From Candidatus Accumulibacter aalborgensis (GTDB lineage Bacteria; Pseudomonadota; Gammaproteobacteria; Burkholderiales; Rhodocyclaceae): a stretch of DNA of 42,350 nt. Position numbers and translations under genes: made by a program. The notes under the pieces are model-generated. The model did no database searches. It saw only the letters and a list, made by a program, of their open reading frames with translations, and was not told the DNA's origin. The DNA is taken from assembly GCF_900089955.1 (NCBI RefSeq), contig NZ_FLQX01000150.1, positions 1 to 42,350 of the forward strand. The letters run 5' to 3'. Below, piece by piece: positions 29,757-37,788 of this stretch. Positions within the stretch are counted from its first letter, which is position 1. Every line of letters begins with the position of its first letter.

Positions 29757-29948
29757 CAACGGCAATCCGCCGGCATAGAGGTGCACCACCGTTTCCAGGC
29801 AGGCCAGCGCGATGCTCGTGGAGGCATTGACCACCGGCCCGCCGACGCTGTTCCCGCGGCCACCGGTGCGCTCTGCGCCGCGGCCGCTCAGGTCGGTGGC
29901 TGCGATGCTGCGCGACGCGACCGCGATGCGCCAGAGCGCTACGCTCAT
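29747..29948 (-). pseudogene. RES-domain gene, 5' half
   Basis: Starting at the ATG at 29948, the frame MSVALWRIAVASRS to CLETVVHLYAGGLPLRR is the N-terminal half of a RES-domain protein. The arginine of LWR and the glutamate of CLETVVH, two of the three residues that name the domain, are kept. The usual GGRWN tryptophan is glycine here (GGRGNSVGG). The reading frame stops inside the element about 14 bases after its border. No antitoxin gene lies upstream; the adjacent DNA is a transposase remnant. Confidence 0.85.
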
Positions 29949-30002
29949 GCGAGCGTACACGCTACATCCAATGAGTAGTTGTGGTCAATACGTGGTATGG
30001 GG

Positions 30003-30358
30003 TCAGTCAGCAGGATGTCGAGAGGTTTCTGGAACTCCGGCGGGATGGCCAGGCGAGCCTGTCCCGGCGCAGAGAGCGCGGCGCTTGGGAGGGTCTCTCG
30101 GGCACGCATGGGCAAGGTTATTCCAGTCCAGGGCGAAGGCACGCTCATAGTGGTAGCCCTGGTGTTTTTCGACGAGAAAGCCCGCTTCGATGCCCCAGCG
30201 GTGGCGGGCACCGAGGTTGCAGCGCTCATGGACATTGTCGTGGCTGAGCGGCTGGCTGGAGAGCCAGGCGTGGCGCGATGTTTTGCTCACGGTCATGGCC
30301 TGTTGATCGATCGTCTCCCAGCTTTCCTCACTTCAATGACGCGACGGGCTGTCCAGCC
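30003..30358 (-). pseudogene. Transposase C-terminal remnant
   Basis: On the minus strand the frame reads SWETIDQQAMTVSKTSRHAW, then RCNLGARHRWGIEAGFLVEK and HQGYHYERAFALDWN. This is the catalytic C-terminal pattern of a DDE transposase (RWGIE...VEK with GYHYEHAF). The 5' part is missing, a one-base shift seems to separate VIEVR from EESWETI, and the homology ends abruptly after DWN. No inverted repeats were found. It is a decayed IS fragment of undetermined family. Confidence 0.6.
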
Positions 30359-30363
30359 CTAAT

Positions 30364-30849
30364 TTAGCGACCTTGCACGGCATCGCCGACAATGCGCTCG
30401 AAAATCGGGTCCAGTTCGCTAGCCAGTTTATCGAGCTCCGAATTTCGATAAGGCGAGAAGACAACGCTCGGCGTGCGGTAGCTGACAGAGGTCGTGCCGT
30501 CGGCATTCTCGGTGACGTAGATGCGCAGCGGTGCTTCAATGCCTGCGGCGACACTGGCCTTCAACATGCGCACCGCAAAATCGGGACGGAAGACCATCAA
30601 CACGGCATTGCCGGGAATCTTGATGCCCTTGCTGGCAGCACCCTTGCTGGCGCTTGCTTGGGCAACCAGGCCCATCTTGTTTTCGGTGATCGATTTTTCC
30701 AGTTGCTGGACCACGGTATCGAAGGGCTGCAGGCTGTTGATGGTCCTGATTTCAGGCAGGCCGCTGTTACCGGCGGCGTGAACCGAAAATGCAGCAAGGC
30801 CGAAGGCGAGGCCGGCAGCGATGCTGCGCAGGGTGTTGAGATGAGCCAT
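30364..30849 (-). CDS. Secreted DUF302 protein
   Basis: The 161-residue protein has a signal peptide (GLAFGLAAFSVHAAG) and one DUF302 domain: PFDTVVQQLEKSITENKMGL, AVLMVFRPDFAVRML, and LRIYVTENADGTTSVSY. DUF302 proteins are small alpha/beta proteins found near sulfur and metal-stress genes; the biochemical role is unclear. AAGGAG precedes the ATG. It follows the YedE-like gene by 65 bases on the same strand and may close the bufferin operon. Confidence 0.87.
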   Translation of the reverse strand: MAHLNTLRSIAAGLAFGLAAFSVHAAGNSGLPEIRTINSLQPFDTVVQQLEKSITENKMGLVAQASASKGAASKGIKIPGNAVLMVFRPDFAVRMLKASVAAGIEAPLRIYVTENADGTTSVSYRTPSVVFSPYRNSELDKLASELDPIFERIVGDAVQGR

Positions 30850-30914
30850 GGAAACACTCCTTGTGATTCAGGCTGGCAGGACTGCCGGCCGGGTTGAAAA
30901 AACGCTAAATAGGC

Positions 30915-31931
30915 TTACTGACAGCGATCTCCGGAACATGCGACCGGTGCCATGGCGCCCATCCGCCAGCGCATGATGGCAAGAGTGCCGGCCACCCCGG
31001 CCAGCAGCGCAGCAAAGACCGCAACGGCGTGGGCCGAAAAGGTCGGAATGGCGGCCAGCAGCAGCGTGTCATTGCCGCCCGGAACCAGCGTGCCGCCAAT
31101 ACCCATGAGCAGGCCGCCGATCAATCTTGGTGGCAGATCGCCGAGCTTTGGCCGACGTACTCGGAAGGCGCCGCGGTGCCATGACGAAAAAAGCATCCCG
31201 ACGATCAGCGCTACTAATAGAAACGCTTGCCCCGCTGCTGGCGTCGGGCCGGCATTGAGCCACGAGGCTGCTTCGCCGCGCAGGAAATTGGTGTATGTCC
31301 ACGCGCCCTGAACGGCATACAGCGTGCCACCACCGATGCCGAGCACGGCGGCGGCCGACGACAGACGGTAACGGTCGGCAAGCAAGCGACCGAGCAGCCC
31401 TGAATCTCCGGCATGAGCCCGCCAGAGGCGGATCAATTCCCAGGTGGCCCATAGCCAGAGCAGCACCAGCAAACCAGAGCCCCAACTGTGCTGCCAGAGC
31501 CTGCCTGTGTTGATAGGCTGCAGTGAGACGCCCGGCAGTTCTGCCAGCCAGTAGCTCATGCCAAGAAAGCCGAGGACCATGCCGGCCAGCGAAACAAGCA
31601 TGCCCAGTTCGCCATCGGCCAGGCGTTGCAGGGTCGAGAAGGAGCAGCCGCCATTGACCGCCGCACCGATGCCGAAGACGAAACCGCCGAGCAGTGCAGC
31701 CCAGAAAGGCAGGCGTCCATAAACCGGTTGCAGATCGATTGAAAAAAGCACGATCAATGATCCGGAAATCGTTACCGTCCACAACATCGCCTTGGCAAAA
31801 CTGAACAGCATGTAGGCGGTGCCCGAGGTCATCACTTCCATGACAGCTCGCACCGTACAGAGGCTGGCGCGGTGCGCTGCGAAGCCCATGCCGGCGACCA
31901 GCATGAGTGCCAGAAGCAGGTGCAGGGTCAT
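30915..31931 (-). CDS. YeeE/YedE-family sulfur-compound transporter
   Basis: The 338-residue integral membrane protein has about nine hydrophobic helices. It has the glycine-rich, cysteine-containing loops of this family: HRASLCTVRAVMEVM near the start and AAVNGGCSFSTLQRLADGE, plus VPGGNDTLLLAAIPTFSAHA near the end. Characterised relatives import thiosulfate or other reduced sulfur using such cysteines. A terminal CSGDRCQ adds two more cysteines. It begins 15 bases after the DoxX gene, and co-transcription with the bufferin genes is likely. Confidence 0.85.
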   Translation of the reverse strand: MTLHLLLALMLVAGMGFAAHRASLCTVRAVMEVMTSGTAYMLFSFAKAMLWTVTISGSLIVLFSIDLQPVYGRLPFWAALLGGFVFGIGAAVNGGCSFSTLQRLADGELGMLVSLAGMVLGFLGMSYWLAELPGVSLQPINTGRLWQHSWGSGLLVLLWLWATWELIRLWRAHAGDSGLLGRLLADRYRLSSAAAVLGIGGGTLYAVQGAWTYTNFLRGEAASWLNAGPTPAAGQAFLLVALIVGMLFSSWHRGAFRVRRPKLGDLPPRLIGGLLMGIGGTLVPGGNDTLLLAAIPTFSAHAVAVFAALLAGVAGTLAIMRWRMGAMAPVACSGDRCQ

Positions 31932-31946
31932 GGCCGGGATGTTCGA

Positions 31947-32471
31947 TCAGCGCGCTACGCAGCGCTTGGCCAGACAGTGGTCGATCGATATTTTCCCCGG
32001 GCCGCGGGCGATCAGTACCAGCAGCACCGTCGCCCAGACGCCGTGAGTGGGGTAGGCATCGGGGTAGACAAAAATCTGGATGGTCGCTGTCATGACCAGC
32101 AGGGCGAGTGACGAGAAACGCGTGGCCAGGCCGAGCAGGATCAGGATCGGGAAAAAATGCTCGCCGAAGGCGGCCATTGGCGCAGCCAGTTCCGGCGGAA
32201 TCAGCGGCAACTGGTATTCGCTGCGGAACAGTTCGAGGGCAGTATCGGAAAGATTCGGCCAGCCGAACTGGAATTCGCCGGAGACGATGTCGATGGCAAA
32301 GCCCTCGACCTTGGTCTGGCCGGATTTCCAGAAGATGGCGGCAATCGAGAAGCGGCCGACCAGGGCGATCAGTGAATCTGGGATGCGCGAAAACAGGCCG
32401 ATGAGGCCACCAATCAGGCGGGCGATGGGCGAAGACGGCGCGGGGCATGCGCTGGTAACGGAGGTGTTTAT
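31947..32471 (-). CDS. DoxX-family membrane protein of the bufferin operon
   Basis: A protein of about 174 residues with four membrane segments, matching the DoxX protein that accompanies DUF2282/DUF692/DUF2063 genes. Typical segments are FSIAAIFWKSGQTKVEGF, LPLIPPELAAPMAAFGEHFF, and PDAYPTHGVWATVLLVLIAR. No ATG, GTG or TTG lies at the expected start. The best candidate is ATA at 32471, with AGGAG six bases before it, overlapping the preceding stop as ATAA. The other junctions in this window use ATGA overlaps, so this may be a rare AUA start; an internal CTG is the alternative. Confidence 0.82.
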   Translation of the reverse strand: MNTSVTSACPAPSSPIARLIGGLIGLFSRIPDSLIALVGRFSIAAIFWKSGQTKVEGFAIDIVSGEFQFGWPNLSDTALELFRSEYQLPLIPPELAAPMAAFGEHFFPILILLGLATRFSSLALLVMTATIQIFVYPDAYPTHGVWATVLLVLIARGPGKISIDHCLAKRCVAR

Positions 32472-33238
32472 GTTGGGCTCCTTGTTGGATTCAGTGCCGT
32501 AATGGCTGATTTTTGGAGTAACAGGCCAAGGATGCTGACCAGATTGAAATCGGTGTCGATGGACATCGCTTCTGCCGCCGCTCTGCCGAGGCTGGCACCC
32601 GCCTGCAATTCGCAGAGGAAGGCACCGACCGCTGCGGGAATTTGCAGCACTTCGACATTGAGCCCGTGGCGCAGAATAAGGGCGGTTTCCGGGGCATCCG
32701 GCGCAACCGTTGATAGATCCAGGATGCCCTGGTGCGCTGCCCACAACGAGACCACGGCCGAGGTAGAAACGACCACCGACAGCGAGGGATGCAGTGTCAT
32801 GCCCAGTGTCGGCAAGGTGGCTTCGTCAGCCAGTGCGGCGGCGACCGCTTCGGCGCCAACACCTGGCACATCGGCCGCGTGGTAGGCGACGATGCGGCGA
32901 TATTCGAGCCGCGCCACGTCGGCCAGGTAAGGCAGACCAGCTGCGGGCGGAAAGCTTTCGATGAAGTCGGGAAAGCCGGCACCGTAAAAGGCCATCAGGC
33001 GTGATTGCGGCGGACAGGCATAGGCATACAGGCGGGCTATGGCGCGGAAGAATTCTTCACCGACCAGTTCCAGCGTGACTTCGAAGGTGTCGGCCAGCGC
33101 ATCGATCAACGAGACGATGACGTTGTTGCGATAGACCCGGAAGCGCTGTGCCGGGTCAGAGCCATTCCATGCGGCCAAGCCGGCTGGCGCGGGCAGGTCC
33201 GGGTCGAGCAGCGCGGCGGCGAAATCCTGCTGGCTCAT
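32468..33238 (-). CDS. bufC: DUF2063 partner protein of MNIO (BufC/GigC-like)
   Basis: The 256-residue protein has the DUF2063 N-terminal domain ([54 protein letters not shown]). This domain acts as the precursor-recognition partner of the DUF692 enzyme in bufferin pathways. The C-terminal half is the variable region of these proteins. Its start overlaps the bufB stop by four bases (ATGA), and its own stop overlaps the DoxX start. Confidence 0.88.
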   Translation of the reverse strand: MSQQDFAAALLDPDLPAPAGLAAWNGSDPAQRFRVYRNNVIVSLIDALADTFEVTLELVGEEFFRAIARLYAYACPPQSRLMAFYGAGFPDFIESFPPAAGLPYLADVARLEYRRIVAYHAADVPGVGAEAVAAALADEATLPTLGMTLHPSLSVVVSTSAVVSLWAAHQGILDLSTVAPDAPETALILRHGLNVEVLQIPAAVGAFLCELQAGASLGRAAAEAMSIDTDFNLVSILGLLLQKSAITALNPTRSPT

Positions 33239-34137
33239 GCGGCAACCTCGACCCGGCAGGTTTGCAGCCGCTTTTCCGCCTGCTGCGCCTCGGCAAGCAG
33301 CACGGGGAACGCCGGAATGTCGTTGTCGCGCTCGATCAGCGTCGGCAGCGGGCCGGTCCGTTCCAGCGTGTAGCGGTAAAGATCCCAGACCGCCTGGGCG
33401 ATGGGCGCGCCGTGGCTGTCGATGAGCAGCGGAGCACCGGCGGCATCGACATCATCGGCGAAGCCGGCCAGATGGATTTGCGCGGCCGCCGCTAGTGGCA
33501 GGGCCTCGATGAAGGCCTGAGGATCGCGGCCGTGATTGTTGCAGGAGACGTAAACATTGTTGACGTCGAGCAGCAGGCCGCAGCCGGTACGCTTAACGAC
33601 CTCGCTGATGAAATCGGTTTCGGCCAGCGTCGAAGCGGCGAACTCGACATAGGTCGCCGGGTTTTCGAGCAACATGCGCCGGTCCAGGCGTTCATGGACA
33701 CGGTCGATGTGATCGCAGACGCGCTGCAGTGTCGCGGGGTTGTACGGCGCCGGCAGCAGGTCGTTGAGAAAGATGTCGCCGTGACTCGACCAGGCCAGGT
33801 GCTCGGAAAAGGATTGCGGCTCATAGCGGCTAATTAGGGAAGCAAGACGATCCAGATGCTCTTCGTCGAGCGGACCTTCGCCGCCAATCGAAAGCCCGAC
33901 GCCGTGGATGGACAGCGCATAGTCGCGGCGAATCTGTGTCAGGTAGTGATGGAAAGGGCCTCCATCCACCATGTAGTTCTCGGCGTGGATCTCGAAGAAA
34001 CCGAGATCGGGCCGGGTTACAAGAATAGTGCGGAAATGCCCGGGCTTTAGGCCGAGTCCGCTACGAGCGGGTACGGCACCGGCTCGTAGCGTGGAAATGC
34101 CCGCTTCCTTCGGCAGAAAATGGCTGGCTGTCGTCAT
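33235..34137 (-). CDS. bufB: MNIO enzyme (DUF692), bufferin-modifying oxidase
   Basis: Multinuclear non-haem iron enzymes of this family oxidise cysteines of a precursor peptide; in bufferins they form thiooxazoles. The 300-residue TIM-barrel protein keeps the expected metal ligands: [56 protein letters not shown] and ERDNDIP. The N-terminal [10 protein letters not shown] is also typical. It sits between the precursor gene and bufC, in the classic gigABCD/buf order. Confidence 0.93.
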   Translation of the reverse strand: MTTASHFLPKEAGISTLRAGAVPARSGLGLKPGHFRTILVTRPDLGFFEIHAENYMVDGGPFHHYLTQIRRDYALSIHGVGLSIGGEGPLDEEHLDRLASLISRYEPQSFSEHLAWSSHGDIFLNDLLPAPYNPATLQRVCDHIDRVHERLDRRMLLENPATYVEFAASTLAETDFISEVVKRTGCGLLLDVNNVYVSCNNHGRDPQAFIEALPLAAAAQIHLAGFADDVDAAGAPLLIDSHGAPIAQAVWDLYRYTLERTGPLPTLIERDNDIPAFPVLLAEAQQAEKRLQTCRVEVAA

Positions 34138-34165
34138 GGCAGGCTCTCCGGGTTAATTCAGGAAA

Positions 34166-34462
34166 TCAGGCTTTCCTTTCCTTGAATTCGGCCATTTGCC
34201 CGTGACCGGTCGGCGAAGTCGGTGAGGCGGTCTTTTCGCAAGTACCCTTCGGGACCAGCGACCAAGAGTTGCCCTGGTAATCAATCTTGGAGGTACCGGC
34301 GCAGGTGGTGCCCGCCCCCGCCTTGCAATCATTCTTGCCCTTGAGGGCGACGCCGAAACATTTTTCCTTGTCGGCCATCGGGGCAGCAACCGGGGTGGCG
34401 GCGACAGTCATGGCAGTGCCGAGGGCAAAGGCGAGAGAGGCGGCGGTCAGAGTCTTGTTCAT
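34166..34462 (-). CDS. bufA1: Bufferin-type RiPP precursor (DUF2282)
   Basis: A 98-residue exported precursor with a Sec signal ([20 protein letters not shown]). Its core has four cysteines at 35, 46, 54 and 75: [35 protein letters not shown] and KGTCEK. This is the DUF2282 pattern. In characterised bufferins the two central cysteines become thiooxazoles, the outer ones can form a disulfide, and the product binds copper in the periplasm. AGGAGATTAAACC precedes the ATG. The modifying enzyme and its partner follow immediately. Confidence 0.93.
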   Translation of the reverse strand: MNKTLTAASLAFALGTAMTVAATPVAAPMADKEKCFGVALKGKNDCKAGAGTTCAGTSKIDYQGNSWSLVPKGTCEKTASPTSPTGHGQMAEFKERKA

Positions 34463-34509
34463 GGTTTAATCTCCTGGATTGAGGTGCATCGATAGGACTG
34501 GACAGCCAG

Positions 34510-34533
34510 AAAAACTAGCTGCTGTTCCAGCAG
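34510..34533 (-). terminator. Hairpin with U-run before bufA1
   Basis: On the minus strand CTGCTG pairs with CAGCAG around a 3-base loop, followed by CTAG and TTTTT. It lies between the pentahaem cytochrome and bufA1, about 50 bases upstream of the bufA1 start. It either ends the upstream unit or attenuates entry into the buf genes. Confidence 0.5.
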
Positions 34534-34636
34534 TCGGAATTCGGATCAATTTCTTACACGTCGGCACAAATATTTTTTCGCGATATCAAATGGCAGGGCA
34601 TCACCCACCAGCGAAAGATTTATCGTTCGACCTTGA

Positions 34637-35905
34637 TCAGTCGGGGAGTTGCCGGCGCTCTTCAAAGGCGACAAAGCCAGAAGACTCGGCTTGGCGCAGG
34701 GCATCTTGTATCTGTTTTTTGCCCTTGCCGGCGCTACCGTCGGCCAGCAGGGCACGATAAAAGCGGGCATAGAATTCATCGGGTTCGACGCGCAGGCGAT
34801 AGACCAGCGCCGTTGCCCGTGGGTGGCGCGGCAGGGCGTAATCCAGGTGCAGTTCGCCGCCGGGCGGCAGCCGCGTGTCGGCGATCTCACGGGAGAGATC
34901 GAGCGGCACCTGGCGCTGAATGTTACGGTCGCCCCGGGTTTTGGGCAAAAAATGACCTTTGGCGTCGACCTGTTCGATTTCAGCCACGACGCGCGGCGTC
35001 ACGTAGGTCGGGAAATAATGGCCGGTGCCGGTGTTGCGAACGCTTAAGCCGGTGCGCAGCGTGCCTCTGGCCAGCTCAATCTCGTCGGGCGTGAAGCGGA
35101 CACCGCTGCGCACCATCTCCGGATCGTGGATGCCGCGCCACAGGTGGCTGCGCGCGGGCATGTGGCAGGACTGGCAACTCTGCCCGGCCGCTGCCTGGGG
35201 CGAATCTTTCCATTCCTCGTAGGTGTTTTCCAGCAGCTTGCCGTTAAGGGCGAACTCGTCGGGCTGGAACTGATGGCAGGCCGAGCAGAAACGGGCGTCG
35301 GAAAATGCCTGGCTGACGACGAAGCCGCCGTGCGGCAGGTTTTCGGTGTTGGCTGGCGCTGTGCCGTCACGGCGCGGCGGCCCGTAACGGGTGTGGGCGC
35401 GGACATGGCAGGCGGCGCAGATGACCCCGTGTTCGTGCAGGGCGGGGCGCGGCTGACCGGTCGGGGAATGATTGGCTGCGCTGGCGGCCAAGGCCATGGC
35501 GAGGCTGTCGGCCTGCTCGGCTAGCGGCGCATGGCAGCGGATGCAGTCCTGGTGATCATCACGTGCTTCCGGGGCCATGTTGACCAGTTGCCCGATCAGT
35601 CCCGGCCCCATGGCATGGGCATGTAGGGCGGTCTGCCAGTCGCGGTATTGGTCGGCATGGCAGGTGCCGCAATCGACGGGGGAAAGGGAAGCTTCCAGTG
35701 AGCTGAACCCGGGGGGCGCTTTGCCCTGAGGGGCCTGCGGTCGTGCCCAGTGGCGCTCGAGAAATGCAGCACTCGCCGACGCGCCTTCAGCGACCGGTGC
35801 CGGTGAGGCGACTGGCACGCCATCGCGCTCGCCGCAGCCGACCAGGAGGCACAGAAAAACCGGAAGGGCTAACAGTGCACTTCCCGTTTTGGCTTCGAAA
35901 CGCAA
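34637..35905 (-). CDS. Pentahaem cytochrome c lipoprotein (c554-like)
   Basis: The protein is about 422 residues. It begins with a lipoprotein signal (ALLALPVFLCLLVGC) and carries five CxxCH sites: CGTCH, CIRCH, CAACH, CSACH and CQSCH. The pattern DCGTCHADQYRDWQTALHAH resembles cytochrome c554-type multihaem proteins; a beta-rich C-terminal third follows. The open frame runs upstream to 36139, but that part reads the NPCA gene out of frame. TTG at 35905, with GGAG nine bases before it and 16 bases after the previous stop, is the best start. It probably carries periplasmic electrons; the substrate is unknown. Confidence 0.85.
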   Translation of the reverse strand: MRFEAKTGSALLALPVFLCLLVGCGERDGVPVASPAPVAEGASASAAFLERHWARPQAPQGKAPPGFSSLEASLSPVDCGTCHADQYRDWQTALHAHAMGPGLIGQLVNMAPEARDDHQDCIRCHAPLAEQADSLAMALAASAANHSPTGQPRPALHEHGVICAACHVRAHTRYGPPRRDGTAPANTENLPHGGFVVSQAFSDARFCSACHQFQPDEFALNGKLLENTYEEWKDSPQAAAGQSCQSCHMPARSHLWRGIHDPEMVRSGVRFTPDEIELARGTLRTGLSVRNTGTGHYFPTYVTPRVVAEIEQVDAKGHFLPKTRGDRNIQRQVPLDLSREIADTRLPPGGELHLDYALPRHPRATALVYRLRVEPDEFYARFYRALLADGSAGKGKKQIQDALRQAESSGFVAFEERRQLPD

Positions 35906-35921
35906 AGCGCTCAGACTCCGA

Positions 35922-36182
35922 TCAATGCTTTTTAGCAGCGCAGGGGTTCTTGGCAGCGCACGGATTCTTCGCGGCACAAGGATTCTTCGCAGCACAGGGG
36001 TTGGCTGCCTTGGCTGCGCACGGATTGGCTTTCTTGCCGGCACAAGGGTTGGCTTTTTGCATGTGGTCGGACTTGGCGGCACAGGGATTTGTCGGCGCGC
36101 ACGGATTTGCGGCGTGGGCAAACGGAATGGCGAGGGCAAGGGCGGCGGTGCCGAGGGCGATTTTGACGGATTTCAGATTCAT
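35922..36182 (-). CDS. Secreted Asn-Pro-Cys-Ala repeat protein
   Basis: An 86-residue protein with a signal peptide (ALGTAALALAIPFAHA). The mature part of about 62 residues is almost wholly built from eight NPCA units, mostly spaced NPCAAK, with one insert SDHMQK. Every cysteine has the same Asn-Pro-Cys-Ala context, and lysines alternate with them. I know no proven function. It lies at the head of the run leading through the pentahaem cytochrome to the MNIO cluster. A cysteine-based metal binder, or another MNIO substrate, are hypotheses. The DNA is a tandem array of about 18 bp (roughly 35930-36030). Confidence 0.85.
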   Translation of the reverse strand: MNLKSVKIALGTAALALAIPFAHAANPCAPTNPCAAKSDHMQKANPCAGKKANPCAAKAANPCAAKNPCAAKNPCAAKNPCAAKKH

Positions 36183-36245
36183 GGGTTTCTCCTGAGGAAT
36201 GATGGGTCAAACTATATAGCGGAAATGCTGCGGTTTCTTTGCTTG

Positions 36246-36277
36246 GTAGTTCCGGTCAATTGATCGGAGGTAACTAC
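36246..36277. promoter_or_regulatory. Long dyad upstream of the NPCA gene
   Basis: GTAGTT and AACTAC bracket an inner palindrome (CCG-G-TCAATTGA-T-CGG), giving an imperfect dyad of 32 bases. It lies about 65 bases upstream of the NPCA gene start. The position suits a regulator site for the metal/redox cluster, or a hairpin ending the patatin transcript. The cognate factor is unknown. Confidence 0.4.
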
Positions 36278-36341
36278 GGTCATTTCTGCCCGTAAATATT
36301 AGTCGTTAGTACATGGCGATTTATTACACCAGATAGAAAAT

Positions 36342-37772
36342 TTATTTTGTGCGTGGTAGCTGATCCGCAGCAGGCACCGACTGAACTCGCCGCAGAAACG
36401 CAGCGAACTCTGGCGACGCATCAAGCAGCCGACTCGGCAGCGCCCGCAGGGCGTCTACTTTTTCTCGCGCAAGGTGCAGCGAGGTTTCGGTGGTCTGAAA
36501 CTCATGACGTTCCGTGGGGTCGGCGATACGGTCGAAGGAAAGGACTGCAAAATCGACCGTGACCTTCGGGCAGGTCGGGCATCGTCCTGCATTGACATAG
36601 GCGGACCACATGTCGAAGCTCTGCTGCGCGAGCAGCGATGTTTCGGCGTTGAGCAGGTTGGTGGTCGCGTCGGCGAGCGCCTTGGTGGTATCGACCAGGC
36701 CCGGGCCATCCTCCGAGGTGAGCCAATCCCGGCCGGAGACGGTCTGGGTGTTGGAGGCGATGACGAGCACATGCTCAACCCGGGACAGCGCATCGGGTGA
36801 GAAGGCACCAGCCATTTCCAGAACGCGTCCGTAGTGGTTGACCTCGCTCATGATGCTGCCGCGAACGCCGAGATTGTCGACAATGCCGCCGTCGATGAGC
36901 CAGACATTGGGCACGGCTTTGGCATCGCTATAGCTGTTCAGCGCCGTTGCCGCATGAAAGCGGCGGTCTGCCGGGTTGCGCTCGGCCAGTGCCTGCGTCA
37001 CCCAGGGTGGATTGCGTCCGGCGCATGGGCCGGGGTAGTTGCGCAGCACAACGGGGGAAAACAGGAATGGTACGGCCGCCGAAGCAATCACTGCCCGGGC
37101 GACGGAGTAGTTTGAGAGGTCGGAGCACAGATAGTCGAACTGCATTTGTGTAAAGGAAAACGTGGCACCCGTATTGAGGTCTGCTGCATTGAGAATGATG
37201 TAAGGGGTGTTTCCTGAAGATGACAGATCGGCAAAGGTGCGGCGCTCGAAGAGCGTACGGTCGAAATATTCGGCGACCGCGTCGGTGCGACTGAAGTTTG
37301 ACGCGGCAATCCTGGCCAGTTGCCCGGGAGAGAGCAGCGAGAAAATCATGTCGCGCGTCACGTTGCGGTAGAGAAAGCGCTCCGGGAATTCGGTAAACAC
37401 CTGTTCGCCAAAAAGTCCGAAGTAGGCGGCGGTAAAACTGCCTCCGGAGACGGCCGTGATGACGTCGACCTCGTCGAGCAGGCGACGCGGCTGGCCATCG
37501 ACGAGGATTTCCGTGGCGGCAAGTTTTTCGAGAACCCCCAGCGCAAAAGCCGCGGCCCGGGTGCCGCCGCCCGAAAAGGTCAGGACGACGAAGAGCTTGG
37601 GCGAATTGCGGGGCAGACGATTCGCGAAGGTGTACGCCTTGTCCGGTGCGTTGTTGCCGAGCTGCGCGTTGTAAGGCTGGACGGCACATCCGACAATCAG
37701 GGCTGGCAGTGCCACAGCGAGGGCCGCCGCCCGAAGGAATCGATACAAAATCGCTGGCCGGGCGGTGTTCAA
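36342..37772 (-). CDS. Patatin-like phospholipase lipoprotein
   Basis: A protein of about 476 residues with a lipobox (ALPALIVGCAVQ), so probably anchored in the outer membrane or periplasm. Patatin features are the oxyanion loop FSGGGTRAAAFALGVLEKL, the nucleophile elbow AVSGGSFTAAYFG (Ala replaces the first Gly of GxSxG), and the Asp dyad in WLIDGGIVDNLG. These enzymes cleave acyl chains from lipids. TTG at 37772 has GAGGTG before it; GTG at 37781 is the alternative. It follows the metallophosphoesterase-like gene closely. Confidence 0.82.
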   Translation of the reverse strand: MNTARPAILYRFLRAAALAVALPALIVGCAVQPYNAQLGNNAPDKAYTFANRLPRNSPKLFVVLTFSGGGTRAAAFALGVLEKLAATEILVDGQPRRLLDEVDVITAVSGGSFTAAYFGLFGEQVFTEFPERFLYRNVTRDMIFSLLSPGQLARIAASNFSRTDAVAEYFDRTLFERRTFADLSSSGNTPYIILNAADLNTGATFSFTQMQFDYLCSDLSNYSVARAVIASAAVPFLFSPVVLRNYPGPCAGRNPPWVTQALAERNPADRRFHAATALNSYSDAKAVPNVWLIDGGIVDNLGVRGSIMSEVNHYGRVLEMAGAFSPDALSRVEHVLVIASNTQTVSGRDWLTSEDGPGLVDTTKALADATTNLLNAETSLLAQQSFDMWSAYVNAGRCPTCPKVTVDFAVLSFDRIADPTERHEFQTTETSLHLAREKVDALRALPSRLLDASPEFAAFLRRVQSVPAADQLPRTK

Positions 37773-37788
37773 GGCATTCACCTCGCGT

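Noticed and set aside
31069-32448. 459-codon minus-strand frame across yedE and doxX
   Set aside because: Out-of-frame read of two recognised membrane protein genes; no resemblance of its own.
35930-36030. CRISPR-like short tandem repeat
   Set aside because: The repeats are contiguous coding units of about 18 bp for NPCAAK without unique spacers.
35906-36139. Arg/Pro-rich N-terminus of the pentahaem cytochrome frame
   Set aside because: It is the NPCA-repeat gene read in another frame; a lipoprotein signal begins just after it.
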